A stretch of 64,000 nucleotides of DNA from Roseovarius gaetbuli (lineage in GTDB: Bacteria; Pseudomonadota; Alphaproteobacteria; Rhodobacterales; Rhodobacteraceae). Both the position numbers and the translations under genes were made by a program. Of this stretch, positions 41,346-50,281 are shown in pieces (the stretch's first letter is position 1; the number at the start of each line of letters is the position of its first letter). Location: contig NZ_FWFJ01000010.1 of assembly GCF_900172365.1 (NCBI RefSeq), positions 50,649 through 114,648 of the forward strand, written 5' to 3'. A model generated the notes under the pieces. The model searched no databases and was not told the DNA's origin. It saw only the letters and a list, made by a program, of their open reading frames with translations.

Positions 41346-42122
41346 ATGAAAAAACCCCGCTGGGTGATCGACAAAGAACAGTCCAAACGTGCGGCAGCCG
41401 CAGAGACCGTGTGGCTTTTCGGGCTGCACGCGGTGCGCGATGCGCTGGAGAATCCTGCGCGCGAAAAGCTACAGCTGATCGTGACGCGCAACGCCGCCGA
41501 CAAGCTGGCGCAAGCGATTGCCGCTTCTGGTATCGAGCCCGAGATCGTCGATCCGCGCCGCTTTACCGCGCCGCTTGATCCGCAATCGGTGCATCAGGGC
41601 GCGGCACTTGAGGTCAAGCCGCTGGCCTGGGGCAGTCTGCAGGACGTCTGTCTTGGCGACGGCGTAAGCGCGCCGCGCGTCGTTCTTCTGGACCGGGTGA
41701 CCGATCCGCATAACGTCGGTGCGATCCTGCGCTCGGCCGAGGTCTTTGGCGCGCGCGCCGTGATTGCCCCGCGCCATCACGCCGCGCCTGAAACCGGCGC
41801 CTTGGCCAAGACCGCCAGTGGCGCGCTTGAGCGTCAGCCCTACCTGCGGGTGCGCAACCTGGCCGATGCCATCACCGAGCTTCAGGCCATGGGATACATC
41901 GTGCTTGGGCTTGCGGGCGAGGCCGAAACCACCATCGAGGCCGAGGTCGAGGGGCGGCGGGACCGCCCCGTCGCGCTTGTGCTCGGGGCCGAGGGGCCGG
42001 GGCTTCGCCAGAAGACCCGCGAAAGTGTTGACGCGCTTGTGCGGATCGACTTTGCGAGCGATTTCGGTTCGCTCAATGTCTCGAACGCGGCGGCGGTGGC
42101 GCTTTATGCCGCGCGCCCCTGA
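41346..42122 (+). CDS. rlmB: 23S rRNA (guanosine-2'-O-)-methyltransferase RlmB/TrmH family
   Basis: SPOUT methyltransferase of 258 residues from ATG 41346 with AGAGGCAG upstream; the open frame further upstream crosses the tRNA-Tyr gene antisense and is not coding. A substrate-binding N-terminal domain (VWLFGLHAVRDALENP) precedes the SPOUT domain: LLDRVTDPHNVGAILRSAE, VLGAEGPGLRQ and the knot end DFGSLNVSNAAAVALY. RlmB modifies G2251 in the P-loop of 23S rRNA. It overlaps a convergent membrane-protein gene by 19 nt. Confidence 0.94.
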   Translation: MKKPRWVIDKEQSKRAAAAETVWLFGLHAVRDALENPAREKLQLIVTRNAADKLAQAIAASGIEPEIVDPRRFTAPLDPQSVHQGAALEVKPLAWGSLQDVCLGDGVSAPRVVLLDRVTDPHNVGAILRSAEVFGARAVIAPRHHAAPETGALAKTASGALERQPYLRVRNLADAITELQAMGYIVLGLAGEAETTIEAEVEGRRDRPVALVLGAEGPGLRQKTRESVDALVRIDFASDFGSLNVSNAAAVALYAARP

Positions 42123-43033
42123 GGCATCGCTGCGGCATCCTCGAAGGCATAGATAAACCGGCCCTTGATCATCCAGCTAAAGCCAAAGCTGATCAAGCCG
42201 ATGCTCTCGCCGACGAAGGTCAGGCGCAGGCTGTCCCAAAAGGCGGCGATGGATTCGGCCATTGCCGCGGGCAGGACAAGCCCCAAAAGCGCGCCCTTGA
42301 TTGCCAGCACGGCCACCACCGCAAAGATCATCCGGCCAAGGGCGCGATACCAGATATTGCGCCGGTCCTTGCGATTGCCGGGCGCACGCGCGGCGGGAGA
42401 ATTCTCGCGGGTGAAGACGAAATACGAGAAATAGCCAAGGATAGAGAACATCACCCCGGCGGCCCCGAAATGCAGCGCCTTGAGCAGGGTGGGCACGTTT
42501 TCGGGGGCACCGAAGATCGGGAAGCTGGCCCAGAAATCATAGGAAATCGTGCCGCTTACCGTGCCGCCGGGCGGGTGAAACCCCTCGGATCCTTGTGCCT
42601 GCGTCAAAAAGACCTGCGCCACCTCGGCGCCGTCATAGGCACAGCCCGAGCCGGTGGTGGGCGAAAACGCCACCAGAATGCCGGCAAGGCCTGCGAGCTT
42701 TAAAAGCACGATATCAATCTTGCCATAGCCGAGACAACCGACCCGGTTGGTGGTGCGAAAGCCGTAAAAGAACATCAGCAGCAAGCCGATGAAACTCAGC
42801 GAGCCGACAAGGATGTCCCCGCCCAGCCGACTGTAATAATAATGGCTGATCGAGGCGTTGAAACAGGTGTTGGTCAACAGCGTGACCAGCGCCAGCGACA
42901 CCGGCAACAGCAGCGCCACATAGCCTACGCCAAGGTTCAATTTACGCAGATCAACGTCAAACGGCAAATCCTGCGGGCCGGGTTGCGAGCTTGGCGGTTG
43001 CGGCGGAAGGGGACTGTCCGGCAGATCGGTCAT
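42104..43033 (-). CDS. Multi-pass membrane protein of unknown function
   Basis: A 309-residue protein from ATG 43033 (MTDLPDSPLPPQPP), preceded by AAGGA; longer in-frame starts exist but read as non-coding. A Pro-rich cytoplasmic N-terminus is followed by about seven hydrophobic segments, such as VALLLPVSLALVTLLTN and LLKALHFGAAGVMFSILGYF. A CAYDG and several aromatic-rich loops are notable. The layout recalls DUF998-like proteins, but I cannot assign a family. It is monocistronic. Confidence 0.65.
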   Translation of the reverse strand: MTDLPDSPLPPQPPSSQPGPQDLPFDVDLRKLNLGVGYVALLLPVSLALVTLLTNTCFNASISHYYYSRLGGDILVGSLSFIGLLLMFFYGFRTTNRVGCLGYGKIDIVLLKLAGLAGILVAFSPTTGSGCAYDGAEVAQVFLTQAQGSEGFHPPGGTVSGTISYDFWASFPIFGAPENVPTLLKALHFGAAGVMFSILGYFSYFVFTRENSPAARAPGNRKDRRNIWYRALGRMIFAVVAVLAIKGALLGLVLPAAMAESIAAFWDSLRLTFVGESIGLISFGFSWMIKGRFIYAFEDAAAMPQGRAA

Positions 43034-43147
43034 TGGCTGAAATCCTTGTGCTTTGAATAACATAATCATAGCACGGAGCGCGGGCAGGCGCGAAAGTTTT
43101 GCCGCCCTGGGGTTGGAAATCCCCCACATCCGCCCGATATCAGGGCC

Positions 43148-43450
43148 ATGACACCAAAGATTGCCACATGCAGTTATTGCAGCACCCGCGCGGCGTTGGT
43201 CCTTGATCGGGGCAGACATGAATTGATCTGTGCCAGTTGCGGCGCGCCGCTGCACGAGATGAAGGCGCTGCACAAGCCCGTCCAACGCGCACGCTCCGGC
43301 CGGGCCCGGCCGATGCCGCTGCCGCGGCAGGACTATGACCCCGAGCGCGGCTCTGAACGCCCCAACCGCAAGCGGCGCAAGCCGCGCAAGGGATTGGCGC
43401 GCAAGATGCTGGAAGAGATCTGGGACGTGGTCGAAGATATCTTTGACTGA
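43148..43450 (+). CDS. Small zinc-ribbon protein of unknown function
   Basis: A 100-residue protein. Two cysteine pairs, CSYC and CASC, about 21 residues apart, form a zinc ribbon near the N-terminus. The middle is strongly basic (RPNRKRRKPRKGLARK) and the C-terminus acidic (EEIWDVVEDIFD). It may bind nucleic acid or protein. The RBS is weak; the ATG directly starts the conserved part. Confidence 0.65.
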   Translation: MTPKIATCSYCSTRAALVLDRGRHELICASCGAPLHEMKALHKPVQRARSGRARPMPLPRQDYDPERGSERPNRKRRKPRKGLARKMLEEIWDVVEDIFD

Positions 43451-43540
43451 TCCACGGGTCGCCGTTGCCCGGTAAATTTACAGTCACAGGTTTATTACAA
43501 ACCCTTTTTATTCTGAGATTCGTTCCTAGATATTATTGCA

Positions 43541-43626
43541 GAGGCGCCGATCTGGAACTTCGGTGCTTCATTTCACTGTCCCTCGTTCCGCGACTGGCGC
43601 CCAGGCTTTTGCTTGGGCGCTTTTTT
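43541..43626 (+). ncRNA. Candidate small RNA ending in a strong terminator
   Basis: In the 206-bp gap before the CoA-binding gene, TATTAT (43531-43536) could be a -10 element. A hairpin GCGCCGA ... TCGGTGC follows, then an unpaired linker and a 10-bp terminator stem with a six-T tail at 43597-43626. The terminator would prevent read-through into the next gene, so a short, stable transcript is plausible. The alternative is simply the 3' UTR of the zinc-ribbon gene. Confidence 0.3.
43597..43626 (+). terminator. Strong intrinsic terminator
   Basis: GCGCCCAGGC (43597-43606) pairs with GCTTGGGCGC (43611-43620), with one G-U pair, across TTTT, followed by TTTTTT. It lies 30 nt before the CoA-binding gene ATG. 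Confidence 0.85.
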
Positions 43627-43656
43627 CTGGCGCGGTTTCGTGATTGAGTGCGGGAC

Positions 43657-44130
43657 ATGAGTGAAACCTACAGTGATTCCCATCTGCGCGAGATCCTGAC
43701 CCGCACGCGGCGCGTGGCGGTGGTGGGCGTGTCGATGAACCCGGTGCGCCCAAGCTATTACGTGGCGCGATACCTGACCCTCAAGAAATACCAGGTGGTG
43801 CCGGTCAATCCGGGCCATGCCGGTCAGATGCTCTTTGGTCAGAAAGTCGTGGCGACGCTTAGCGATATCGAGGGCGATGTGGACATGGTGGATATTTTTC
43901 GCCGCTCTGAACACGTACCGCCCATCGTGGATGAGGCGCTTGCGGCCTTTCCGGGCCTCAAGACGATCTGGATGCAGATCGGCGTGGAGCACGCGGAGGC
44001 GGCGGCAGTTGCACGGGCACGCGGTGTGGATGTGATCATGGACCGCTGTCCCAAGATCGAATATCAGCGGCTGTTCGGGGAGTTGCGCATGGGTGGTTTC
44101 AACACCGGGGTGATTTCGTCGAAGCTTTGA
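43657..44130 (+). CDS. CoA-binding domain protein (YccU-like)
   Basis: A 157-residue protein starting at ATG 43657; GTG 43648 in the same frame is possible. The Rossmann-like CoA_binding_2 domain is complete: VAVVGVSMNPVRPSYYVARYL, VVPVNPGHAG, VDIFRRSEHVPPIVDEAL and WMQIGVEHAEAA. MDRCPKIEY near the end is typical. Such proteins bind CoA or similar nucleotides; the cellular role is unknown. Confidence 0.92.
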   Translation: MSETYSDSHLREILTRTRRVAVVGVSMNPVRPSYYVARYLTLKKYQVVPVNPGHAGQMLFGQKVVATLSDIEGDVDMVDIFRRSEHVPPIVDEALAAFPGLKTIWMQIGVEHAEAAAVARARGVDVIMDRCPKIEYQRLFGELRMGGFNTGVISSKL

Positions 44131-44133
44131 TTT

Positions 44134-44209
44134 GGGGCGCTGCCCCCGTCCAAGAAAATTCGGCGAATTTTCTTGGACTCCCCCGGAGTATTTTTGCCAA
44201 GAAGAAGCT
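44134..44209. repeat. Intergenic repeat, copy 2, with nested palindrome
   Basis: GGGGCGCTGCCCCC, then a perfect palindrome with 14-bp arms (44149-44162 TCCAAGAAAATTCG and 44164-44177) and then CCCCCGGAGTATTTTTGCCA and AGAAGAAGC. The outer blocks match 15077-15144; the inner palindrome matches the 21.8-kb and 30.0-kb copies. It separates two convergent genes. Confidence 0.7.
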
Positions 44210-44217
44210 GGGTTTGG

Positions 44218-44508
44218 TCAGCTGGCTTTGAAATCGGCGGCGATGCGCAATTCGCGCAGGGGGCGGACACGGTCGATACAGGCGGCATAGATCGGGTGCG
44301 CCTTATAGGCGGCCAAGGCGGCATCATCGTCGAATTCTGCATAAACCACCAGATCGACGCGGTCGCCGGCGATGGGATCGCTTTGCAGGTTGCGGCCCAC
44401 TTCAAAGTGTGCCGAATGCGGGATTTCGGACAGCATCATCAGGCCGTTATGGATTTCGTCCACCTGATCACGATTGGCGGCGCTGAAGAAAACGATATGG
44501 CGGATCAT
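44218..44508 (-). CDS. Dabb (stress-responsive alpha/beta barrel) protein
   Basis: A 96-residue ferredoxin-like-fold protein beginning MIRHIVFFSAANRDQVDEIH, the family's usual start. YAEFDDDAALAAYKAHPIY is the conserved second half. Dabb proteins dimerise; some are enzymes, most are uncharacterised. It lies 2 nt downstream of hisE and is probably co-transcribed with hisF-hisE. Confidence 0.9.
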   Translation of the reverse strand: MIRHIVFFSAANRDQVDEIHNGLMMLSEIPHSAHFEVGRNLQSDPIAGDRVDLVVYAEFDDDAALAAYKAHPIYAACIDRVRPLRELRIAADFKAS

Positions 44509-44510
44509 GG

Positions 44511-44825
44511 TTATCCCTTGGGTCGAGAGGCTTTTTCGGCAAGGCCCGAGGTGCCCTGGCGGCGCGCAAGTTCCGCCATGACGTCCTCAAGGGCGACATC
44601 GCGCGACTGCAACATCACCAGCAGGTGAAACAGCACATCGGCGGCCTCGGACGTGAGGCCCGGCTTGTCGCCTTTTACGGCCTCGATGATCGCCTCGACC
44701 GCCTCTTCGCCGAATTTCTCGGCGCATTTTTCCGGGCCCTTGGCCAGAAGGCGCGCGGTCCAACTCGAGTCAGGATCGGCAGTGGCGCGCGCGGCGATGG
44801 TTTTGGCAAGTTCGTCGAGTGTCAT
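44511..44825 (-). CDS. hisE: Phosphoribosyl-ATP diphosphatase
   Basis: Second step of histidine synthesis, removing pyrophosphate from PR-ATP. 104 residues, stand-alone as in alphaproteobacteria. The helical MazG-like motif [21 protein letters not shown] and the [11 protein letters not shown] segment give the metal-binding acidic residues. It overlaps hisF by 4 nt (ATGA). Confidence 0.95.
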   Translation of the reverse strand: MTLDELAKTIAARATADPDSSWTARLLAKGPEKCAEKFGEEAVEAIIEAVKGDKPGLTSEAADVLFHLLVMLQSRDVALEDVMAELARRQGTSGLAEKASRPKG

Positions 44826-45586
44826 GCGCCAATCCTGATCGGGATGCCTGCGGCGGCCATATGCGCCTTGGCCTCGGCAATGGTGAAAGTGCCGAAGTGA
44901 AAGATTGAGGCGGCGAGCACGGCAGATGCGCCGCCGATGGTCACCCCTTCGACAAGATGATCGAGTGTGCCAACGCCGCCCGAGGCGATCACCGGAATAT
45001 CCACCGCATCCGAGATCGCCCGCGTCAGCGGCAGGTTGAAGCCTGCCCGCGTGCCGTCGCGATCCATCGAGGTCAGCAGGATTTCACCAGCGCCCTTGGC
45101 GGCCACGAGGCGTGCAAAATCAACCGCGTCAATGCCGGTGGGTTTGCGCCCGCCGTGGGTGAAAATTTCCCATTTGCCGGGCGAGACCGTCTTGGCGTCG
45201 ATGGCGACGACGATGCACTGGCTGCCGAACTGATCGGCGGCACGCGCGACCACGTCTGGGTCGGCCACGGCGGCGGAATTGAAGCTTACCTTATCTGCCC
45301 CGGCGAGTAGCAAGGCGCGCACATCGGCTGCGCTGCGCACGCCGCCACCCACCGTCAGCGGGATATAGCATTGCTCGGCGGTGCGTCGCACCACGTCAAA
45401 CATCGTGCCGCGGTTTTCATGGGTCGCGTGGATGTCGAGAAAGCAAAGCTCGTCCGCGCCCGCCGCGTCGTAGGCGCGGGCGGCATCGACCGGATCGCCG
45501 GCATCGACCAGATCGACAAAGTTCACGCCTTTGACAACACGGCCATCGGCCACGTCGAGGCAGGGTATGATGCGTGTTTTGAGCAT
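44822..45586 (-). CDS. hisF: Imidazole glycerol phosphate synthase, cyclase subunit
   Basis: Cyclase half of the HisF-HisH complex; uses ammonia from HisH to form IGP and AICAR. 254 residues, normal. TIM barrel with [19 protein letters not shown] (catalytic Asp) and [10 protein letters not shown] (second Asp), then [14 protein letters not shown]. It starts the hisF-hisE-Dabb unit and is divergent from the DUF302 gene. Confidence 0.97.
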   Translation of the reverse strand: MLKTRIIPCLDVADGRVVKGVNFVDLVDAGDPVDAARAYDAAGADELCFLDIHATHENRGTMFDVVRRTAEQCYIPLTVGGGVRSAADVRALLLAGADKVSFNSAAVADPDVVARAADQFGSQCIVVAIDAKTVSPGKWEIFTHGGRKPTGIDAVDFARLVAAKGAGEILLTSMDRDGTRAGFNLPLTRAISDAVDIPVIASGGVGTLDHLVEGVTIGGASAVLAASIFHFGTFTIAEAKAHMAAAGIPIRIGA

Positions 45587-45686
45587 ATTATCGCTGTTAC
45601 AGTGTTTTCACGCCGATGTTTATGGCCAAATGTGGTTACATGCCAGAGGGTAAGGCCGATAAGTTTTGAAATTGAAGGAGTTTACG

Positions 45687-46142
45687 ATGAAGCGTTTTCT
45701 TGCGGCTGTTGCGGTCTGTGTGGCGGGTCTTCCGGCCTTTGCCAGCAATGACGATATCGTCAAGGTCCGCTCGTCGGACGATGTGGCGACAACCATGGAC
45801 CGGCTTGAGGCGGCTGTGACCGGGGCAGGGGCGACGGTTTTTGCCCGCGTGGATCATGCGGCGGGCGCGGCCAAGGTTGATATGGAACTGGCCCCGGCGC
45901 AGGTTCTGATCTTTGGCAATCCCAAGCTGGGCACGCCTGCCATTCAGGATAACGCGGTTGCGGGGCTGTTCCTGCCGCTCAAAGTTCTGGTCTATCAGGA
46001 TGGCGCGGGCCAAACTTGGCTGGCCTATGAAGACCCCAAGGAGATGCTTGGCGATCTTGGCGGCATTTCCGAGGATGCGGGATATATCAAGACGATGACC
46101 GGCGCGCTTGGAAAGTTGACCGGCAAGGCCGCTGGCGAATAA
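45687..46142 (+). CDS. DUF302 domain protein, periplasmic
   Basis: A 151-residue protein from ATG 45687 after GAAGGAG. The signal peptide is KRFLAAVAVCVAGLPAFA. The DUF302 domain covers most of the rest, with VLIFGNPKLGTPAIQDN and LPLKVLVYQDGAGQTWLAY. The function is not established. It is on the plus strand between hisF and hisA. Confidence 0.9.
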   Translation: MKRFLAAVAVCVAGLPAFASNDDIVKVRSSDDVATTMDRLEAAVTGAGATVFARVDHAAGAAKVDMELAPAQVLIFGNPKLGTPAIQDNAVAGLFLPLKVLVYQDGAGQTWLAYEDPKEMLGDLGGISEDAGYIKTMTGALGKLTGKAAGE

Positions 46143-46179
46143 TGGCAATAGCCCCCGGCACGCGCCGGGGGCGCCTCCG

Positions 46180-46899
46180 CTAGCGCAGGGCGGCGAGCGC
46201 CTCTTTGAGGTCAAGCGCGCCGTCATAAAGCGCACGCCCCGAGATGGCCCCGTTCAGCGAAGCACCACAGTTTTTAAGCGCGATCAGGTCGTCAAGCGAG
46301 CTGACGCCGCCGCTGGCAATGACCGGGATCGAGACGGCATTGGCAAGCTCTGCGGTGGCCTCGACGTTGGGGCCCTTCATCGCGCCGTCGCGGTTGATGT
46401 CCGTATAGATGATCGCCGCGACGCCCGCGTCTTCAAAGGATTTCGCCAGATCGGTGACCATCACATCGGTTTCGGTCGCCCAGCCTTTGGTGGCGACGCG
46501 CCCGTTGCGCGCGTCGATGCCGACCGCGACCTGACCGGGAAAGGCGCGCGCGGCCTCGCGCACAAGGCTTGGATTTTCCACCGCCACCGTGCCAAGGATC
46601 ACCCGGGCAAGGCCCTTGGAGAGCCAGCGTTCGATCGTCGCCATGTCGCGGATGCCACCGCCAAGCTGGGCAGGCACGCGACAGCGCTCAAGGATCGCCT
46701 CGACCGGGGCGGCGTTGACCGGTTCACCGGCGAAGGCCCCGTTGAGATCGACAAGGTGAAGCCACTCGCAGCCGGCGTTCACAAACTCCAGCGCCTGTGC
46801 GGCGGGATCGTCGTTGAACACCGTGGCGCGGTCCATTTCACCCTTCACAAGGCGCACGGCATTGCCGTCTTTGAGGTCAATCGCAGGGTAAAGAATCAT
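46180..46899 (-). CDS. hisA: Phosphoribosylformimino-AICAR ribotide isomerase
   Basis: Fourth step of histidine synthesis (ProFAR to PRFAR), supplying HisF. 239 residues from ATG 46899 ([20 protein letters not shown], catalytic Asp8); the in-frame ATG at 46938 adds non-family residues. The second half carries [17 protein letters not shown] and [12 protein letters not shown]. It is divergent from the DUF2147 gene. Confidence 0.96.
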   Translation of the reverse strand: MILYPAIDLKDGNAVRLVKGEMDRATVFNDDPAAQALEFVNAGCEWLHLVDLNGAFAGEPVNAAPVEAILERCRVPAQLGGGIRDMATIERWLSKGLARVILGTVAVENPSLVREAARAFPGQVAVGIDARNGRVATKGWATETDVMVTDLAKSFEDAGVAAIIYTDINRDGAMKGPNVEATAELANAVSIPVIASGGVSSLDDLIALKNCGASLNGAISGRALYDGALDLKEALAALR

Positions 46900-47040
46900 G
46901 ATTTCGGCCTTTTGTCGTAACGTCATGGCCTTTTGCACAGGCCAAAGCCGAAATGCAATGTGGACAGGGGCAGGGGGTAAGGCAATTGTAAGGTTAGTCG
47001 GGCAAAGCCCACTAAGAGAATTTCCGGGAGGATTGAAAAG

Positions 47041-47433
47041 ATGAAGAAACTCGTACTCGCCGTCGCCGCACTTATGGTCACCGCCGGCATGGCTGCCGCC
47101 GCCGATCCGCTTGAGGGCACATGGCGCACTGCGGCCGATGACAATGGCGATTCCGGCCTGATCCAGGTTGCGCCCTGCGGCAATGCGCTGTGTGGCAAGC
47201 TGGTGAAATCCTATGACTCGGCGGGCAAGGAAAAGCCGAGCACGATGATCGGTCGCAACATCATTTCCGAGACCCAGAACAAGGGCGGCGGCACCTACAA
47301 GGGCAAGATCTATGCCCCCGACCGCGACAAGACCTATAGCTCCAAGTTGCTGCTCAAGGGCAATACGTTGTCTGTAAGCGGTTGCGTGTTCGGGATTTGC
47401 CGCAATGGCGGGACCTGGAAAAAGGTTCAGTAA
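47041..47433 (+). CDS. DUF2147 family secreted protein
   Basis: A 130-residue protein with signal peptide [19 protein letters not shown]. The DUF2147 beta-barrel follows: [46 protein letters not shown] and [17 protein letters not shown]. Four conserved cysteines probably form disulfides. The role is unknown; relatives are periplasmic. A strong terminator follows. Confidence 0.92.
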   Translation: MKKLVLAVAALMVTAGMAAAADPLEGTWRTAADDNGDSGLIQVAPCGNALCGKLVKSYDSAGKEKPSTMIGRNIISETQNKGGGTYKGKIYAPDRDKTYSSKLLLKGNTLSVSGCVFGICRNGGTWKKVQ

Positions 47434-47452
47434 ACCGCCGGGATCGACAGGG

Positions 47453-47480
47453 GCGGCCCGGTTTTTTCCGGGCCGCTTTT
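47453..47480 (+). terminator. Strong intrinsic terminator after the DUF2147 gene
   Basis: GCGGCCCGG (47453-47461) and CCGGGCCGC (47468-47476) are perfect 9-bp arms across six Ts, followed by TTTT. Confidence 0.88.
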
Positions 47481-47495
47481 ACGTTAAGGTCGGGT

Positions 47496-47930
47496 ATGGC
47501 CGATCAGACTCTGCCCCCCATACCCGCCCCATCGGGCATTCTGGAAGCCGCGCTTTATGCTGCGGATCTTGATGCGGCCGAGCGGTTCTATGGCGATGTT
47601 CTGGGGCTTGAGCGGATCGTTCGGGTGGCTAACCGGCACGTGTTTTACCGCGTCGGCGCGGGCGTGCTCTTGATTTTCAACCCAATGGAAACCTGCAAGC
47701 CGCCGGGCAACCCCGATCTGCCGGTGCCGCCGCATGGGGCGCTTGGGCCGGGCCATTTCTGTTTTGCGGTCGATGGGGCGGAGCTTGATGCGTGGCGTGC
47801 GCGTCTTGTGGCGGCGGGTGTTGAGATTGAGGCCGATTTTCATTGGCCGAGCGGCGCGCGCTCGCTCTATTTCCGTGATCCGGCGAAGAATTCCATTGAA
47901 ATGGCCGAGCCGCAGCTTTGGGCGAAATAG
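47496..47930 (+). CDS. VOC-family glyoxalase/dioxygenase-like protein
   Basis: A 144-residue protein from ATG 47496. One VOC domain: LEAALYAADLDAAERFYGDVLGLE, GHFCFAVDGAELDAW (a metal His) and SLYFRDPAKNSIEMAEP (the late Glu). The ATG sits 20 nt after a terminator stem, so it must have its own promoter close by or depend on read-through. It is convergent with hisH. The substrate is unknown. Confidence 0.87.
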   Translation: MADQTLPPIPAPSGILEAALYAADLDAAERFYGDVLGLERIVRVANRHVFYRVGAGVLLIFNPMETCKPPGNPDLPVPPHGALGPGHFCFAVDGAELDAWRARLVAAGVEIEADFHWPSGARSLYFRDPAKNSIEMAEPQLWAK

Positions 47931-47934
47931 GCGC

Positions 47935-48573
47935 TCAGGGTTTCCAGTTCAGGAAATTCGCAATCATCCGCAGGCCGGTATCCTGGCTTTTCTCGGGGTG
48001 AAACTGGGTGCCGACGATGTTGTCGCGCCCGACCACGGCGGTGATCGCCCCGCCATACTCGACATGCGCCAAAAGATGCGCCGGGTCGGCCACGCGGAAA
48101 TGATAGGAATGCACGAAATAGGCATGATTGCCGGTCTCGATGCCGTCAAAAATCGGGTGGGCATGGTCGATCACCAGATCGTTCCACCCCATGTGCGGCA
48201 CCTTCAGGGACGCGTCATCGGGTGCGATATGCTCGACCGTGCCGCCGATCCAGTCAAAACCGGGGGTCTCTTGATACTCAAGGCCGCGCGTCGCCATCAT
48301 CTGCATTCCGATGCAGATGCCCATGAAGGGGTGGCCCTTGGCGATCACTGCCTCTTCGATCGCCTCGAATACGCCGCGATGGTCAAAGAGCTCTTGGCGA
48401 CAGGCCGGAAACGCCCCGTCACCGGGCAACACCACGCGCGACGCGCTTCGGATCACCTCGGGGTCCGAGGTGACAAGAACGCGGCCTGCGCCGGTTTCGG
48501 ACGCCATCCGCTGAAACGCCTTCTCGGCGGAATGCAGGTTGCCGGATTCGTAATCGACGATGACCGTTGTCAT
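47935..48573 (-). CDS. hisH: Imidazole glycerol phosphate synthase, glutaminase subunit
   Basis: Class I glutamine amidotransferase of 212 residues that feeds ammonia to HisF. Catalytic triad: Cys in MGICIGMQMM and His/Glu in GTQFHPEKSQ. The N-terminus MTTVIVDYESGNLHSAEKAF is standard. The start is 3 nt after the hisB stop, so the two are one operon. Confidence 0.97.
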   Translation of the reverse strand: MTTVIVDYESGNLHSAEKAFQRMASETGAGRVLVTSDPEVIRSASRVVLPGDGAFPACRQELFDHRGVFEAIEEAVIAKGHPFMGICIGMQMMATRGLEYQETPGFDWIGGTVEHIAPDDASLKVPHMGWNDLVIDHAHPIFDGIETGNHAYFVHSYHFRVADPAHLLAHVEYGGAITAVVGRDNIVGTQFHPEKSQDTGLRMIANFLNWKP

Positions 48574-48576
48574 GAC

Positions 48577-49164
48577 TCAGAGCGCGCCTTTGGTCGAGGG
48601 GATGGCATTTGTGGTGCGCGGATCGGTTTCCACCGCTTCGCGCAGCGCGCGTGCCACCGCTTTGAAGGCGGCCTCGGCCATGTGGTGGCTGTTGATCCCG
48701 TGCAGCGCATCGACATGCAGGGTGATGCCGCCATGGGTGCTGAGCGCCTGAAAGAATTCGCGCACCAGCTCGGTGTCGAAGGTGCCGATCTTCGGCGTGG
48801 GCAACTCCATGTTCCAGACAAGGAACGGGCGCCCCGACAAATCAAGTGCGGCGCGCACAAGCGCGTCATCCATCGGCAAGAGGCAGGCGCCATAGCGCCG
48901 AATGCCCTTCTTGTCGCCAATCGCGTGGCTGAGCGCCTGACCAAGGGCAATACCGACATCCTCGACCGTGTGGTGATCGTCGATATGGAGATCGCCCTCA
49001 CAGCGGATTTTCATGTCAATCAGCGAGTGGCGTGCCAGTTGATCCAACATGTGATCGAAAAAGCCAACCCCGGTCTGATTGTCATAAGATCCGGTGCCAT
49101 CAAGAGCGATGTTGACGCTGATGTTGGTCTCGGCAGTTTTACGGCTGATCTGGGCGCTGCGCAT
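48577..49164 (-). CDS. hisB: Imidazoleglycerol-phosphate dehydratase
   Basis: Monofunctional dehydratase (sixth step) of 195 residues from ATG 49164 ([17 protein letters not shown]), preceded by GCGGAGG. The frame runs on to 49311 but without family sequence. Metal-binding motifs [14 protein letters not shown] and the second [14 protein letters not shown] are intact. No phosphatase domain is attached, as expected outside enterobacteria. Confidence 0.96.
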   Translation of the reverse strand: MRSAQISRKTAETNISVNIALDGTGSYDNQTGVGFFDHMLDQLARHSLIDMKIRCEGDLHIDDHHTVEDVGIALGQALSHAIGDKKGIRRYGACLLPMDDALVRAALDLSGRPFLVWNMELPTPKIGTFDTELVREFFQALSTHGGITLHVDALHGINSHHMAEAAFKAVARALREAVETDPRTTNAIPSTKGAL

Positions 49165-49243
49165 GGGGCCTCCGCTGGTTGCTGGGTGGTGTATAATCCG
49201 CGCGGGGCGGCGCGCCAAGTCCCAAGCGGCAGGCGCGGGAAAA

Positions 49244-49274
49244 GCGGGGGCGGGCGTTGCCCAAAAACCCCCGC
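49244..49274 (-). terminator. Possible hairpin downstream of the SDR gene
   Basis: GCGGGGG (49244-49250) and CCCCCGC (49268-49274) enclose a second small GGGC/GCCC hairpin and five As. On the minus strand it lies about 50 nt after the SDR stop. It has no T tail after the stem, so a terminator role is uncertain. Confidence 0.35.
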
Positions 49275-49326
49275 AGGTCAGCGGGTTACTGACCGTATTT
49301 TGCGCAGGCACCTTTTGGGCGGCACC

Positions 49327-50094
49327 CTAGTTGCGCCCTGCCATGACCCCGCCATCGACATTCCAGATCGCCCCGGTGACCCAACCGGCGGCATCGGAGA
49401 GCAAAAAGTCGATGGTGGCGGCGATATCGCCGGGCGTTCCGATGCGCCCGATGGGGTGGAAGGCATCGAAAGCGTCATGCAGCGTCTTGCTGATGTCCTC
49501 GGGCGCGATGAAGGCCCCGAAGATCGGTGTTTCAACGATCGCCGGGGCCACGGCGTTGACGCGAATGCCATGCTCGCCAAGTTCCATCGCCAGATGTTGC
49601 GTCAGCGCGTGCAGGCCCGCCTTGGCCATCGAATAGGCCGATGACGGGGTGGCCTTGATCGCCTGATGCGCCCACATCGAACCGATATTGACGATTGCGC
49701 CGCCGCCATGGGCCACCATGTTGCGCGCCACTGCCTGTGTCAGGCGAAAGGTGGCGCGGTTCAGGGCGTGGTAGTGGTCGAAATCGGCCTCGTCGTGATC
49801 GAGAAAGGCCTTGGGGCTAAAGGTGCCGACCGCATTGACCAGCATCGAGATATGGCGCTCGCGCCCGGCGATGGCCTCAAGCGCCTTGGTGACGCTGTCG
49901 CCTTGGGTCAGGTCAATGCCCATGCTGTGAACGCTGCCTTTGGCGCCTAGGGATTCTACCGCTTTCTCAAGCTTGTCGCCGGGTCGCGCCAAAAGGGCGA
50001 TCTCGACCCCGCGATCCAGCAGGCGTTCGGCGGTGGCATAGCCCATGCCGGACGAGCCGCCGACGATAAGCGCAAGAGGGGGTGTGGGTGTCAT
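49327..50094 (-). CDS. Short-chain dehydrogenase/reductase controlled by the adjacent TetR gene
   Basis: A 255-residue classical SDR from ATG 50094, with GGAGA upstream. Cofactor motif [25 protein letters not shown] and the catalytic YSMAK are present; the C-terminus [19 protein letters not shown] is typical. It is divergent from a TetR regulator with three repeated operator-like sites between them, so expression is likely induced by a small ligand or the enzyme's substrate. Confidence 0.93.
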   Translation of the reverse strand: MTPTPPLALIVGGSSGMGYATAERLLDRGVEIALLARPGDKLEKAVESLGAKGSVHSMGIDLTQGDSVTKALEAIAGRERHISMLVNAVGTFSPKAFLDHDEADFDHYHALNRATFRLTQAVARNMVAHGGGAIVNIGSMWAHQAIKATPSSAYSMAKAGLHALTQHLAMELGEHGIRVNAVAPAIVETPIFGAFIAPEDISKTLHDAFDAFHPIGRIGTPGDIAATIDFLLSDAAGWVTGAIWNVDGGVMAGRN

Positions 50095-50114
50095 GGTAAT
50101 CTCCGATTCTATCA

Positions 50115-50267
50115 ATCTATCAGTAGGTAGATATATTGAATGGGCGCTGCGCCGCTATGAGTCAATCCCTATCTATCACTAGATATATATTTAGAGTTTG
50201 GGCCAGCCACCGAAGCCGACAGCAGAGCTTGATCGAGAAGCGACTTCCCTCTATCTATCGGTAGACA
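50115..50267. promoter_or_regulatory. Three repeated operator-like sites between SDR and TetR genes
   Basis: TCTATCAGTAGGTAGA (50116-50131), TCTATCACTAGATA (50172-50185) and TCTATCGGTAGACA (50254-50267) share TCTATCNNTAG and are near-palindromic. One lies 22 bp upstream of the SDR ATG and one 15 bp upstream of the TetR ATG. This fits autorepression and SDR repression by the encoded TetR protein. Confidence 0.65.
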
Positions 50268-50281
50268 CATGAGGGGCCGCC

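Noticed and set aside
47734..49644. A 636-codon plus-strand frame across hisH and hisB
   Set aside because: It runs antisense to two well-identified his genes and has no recognisable domain or RBS.
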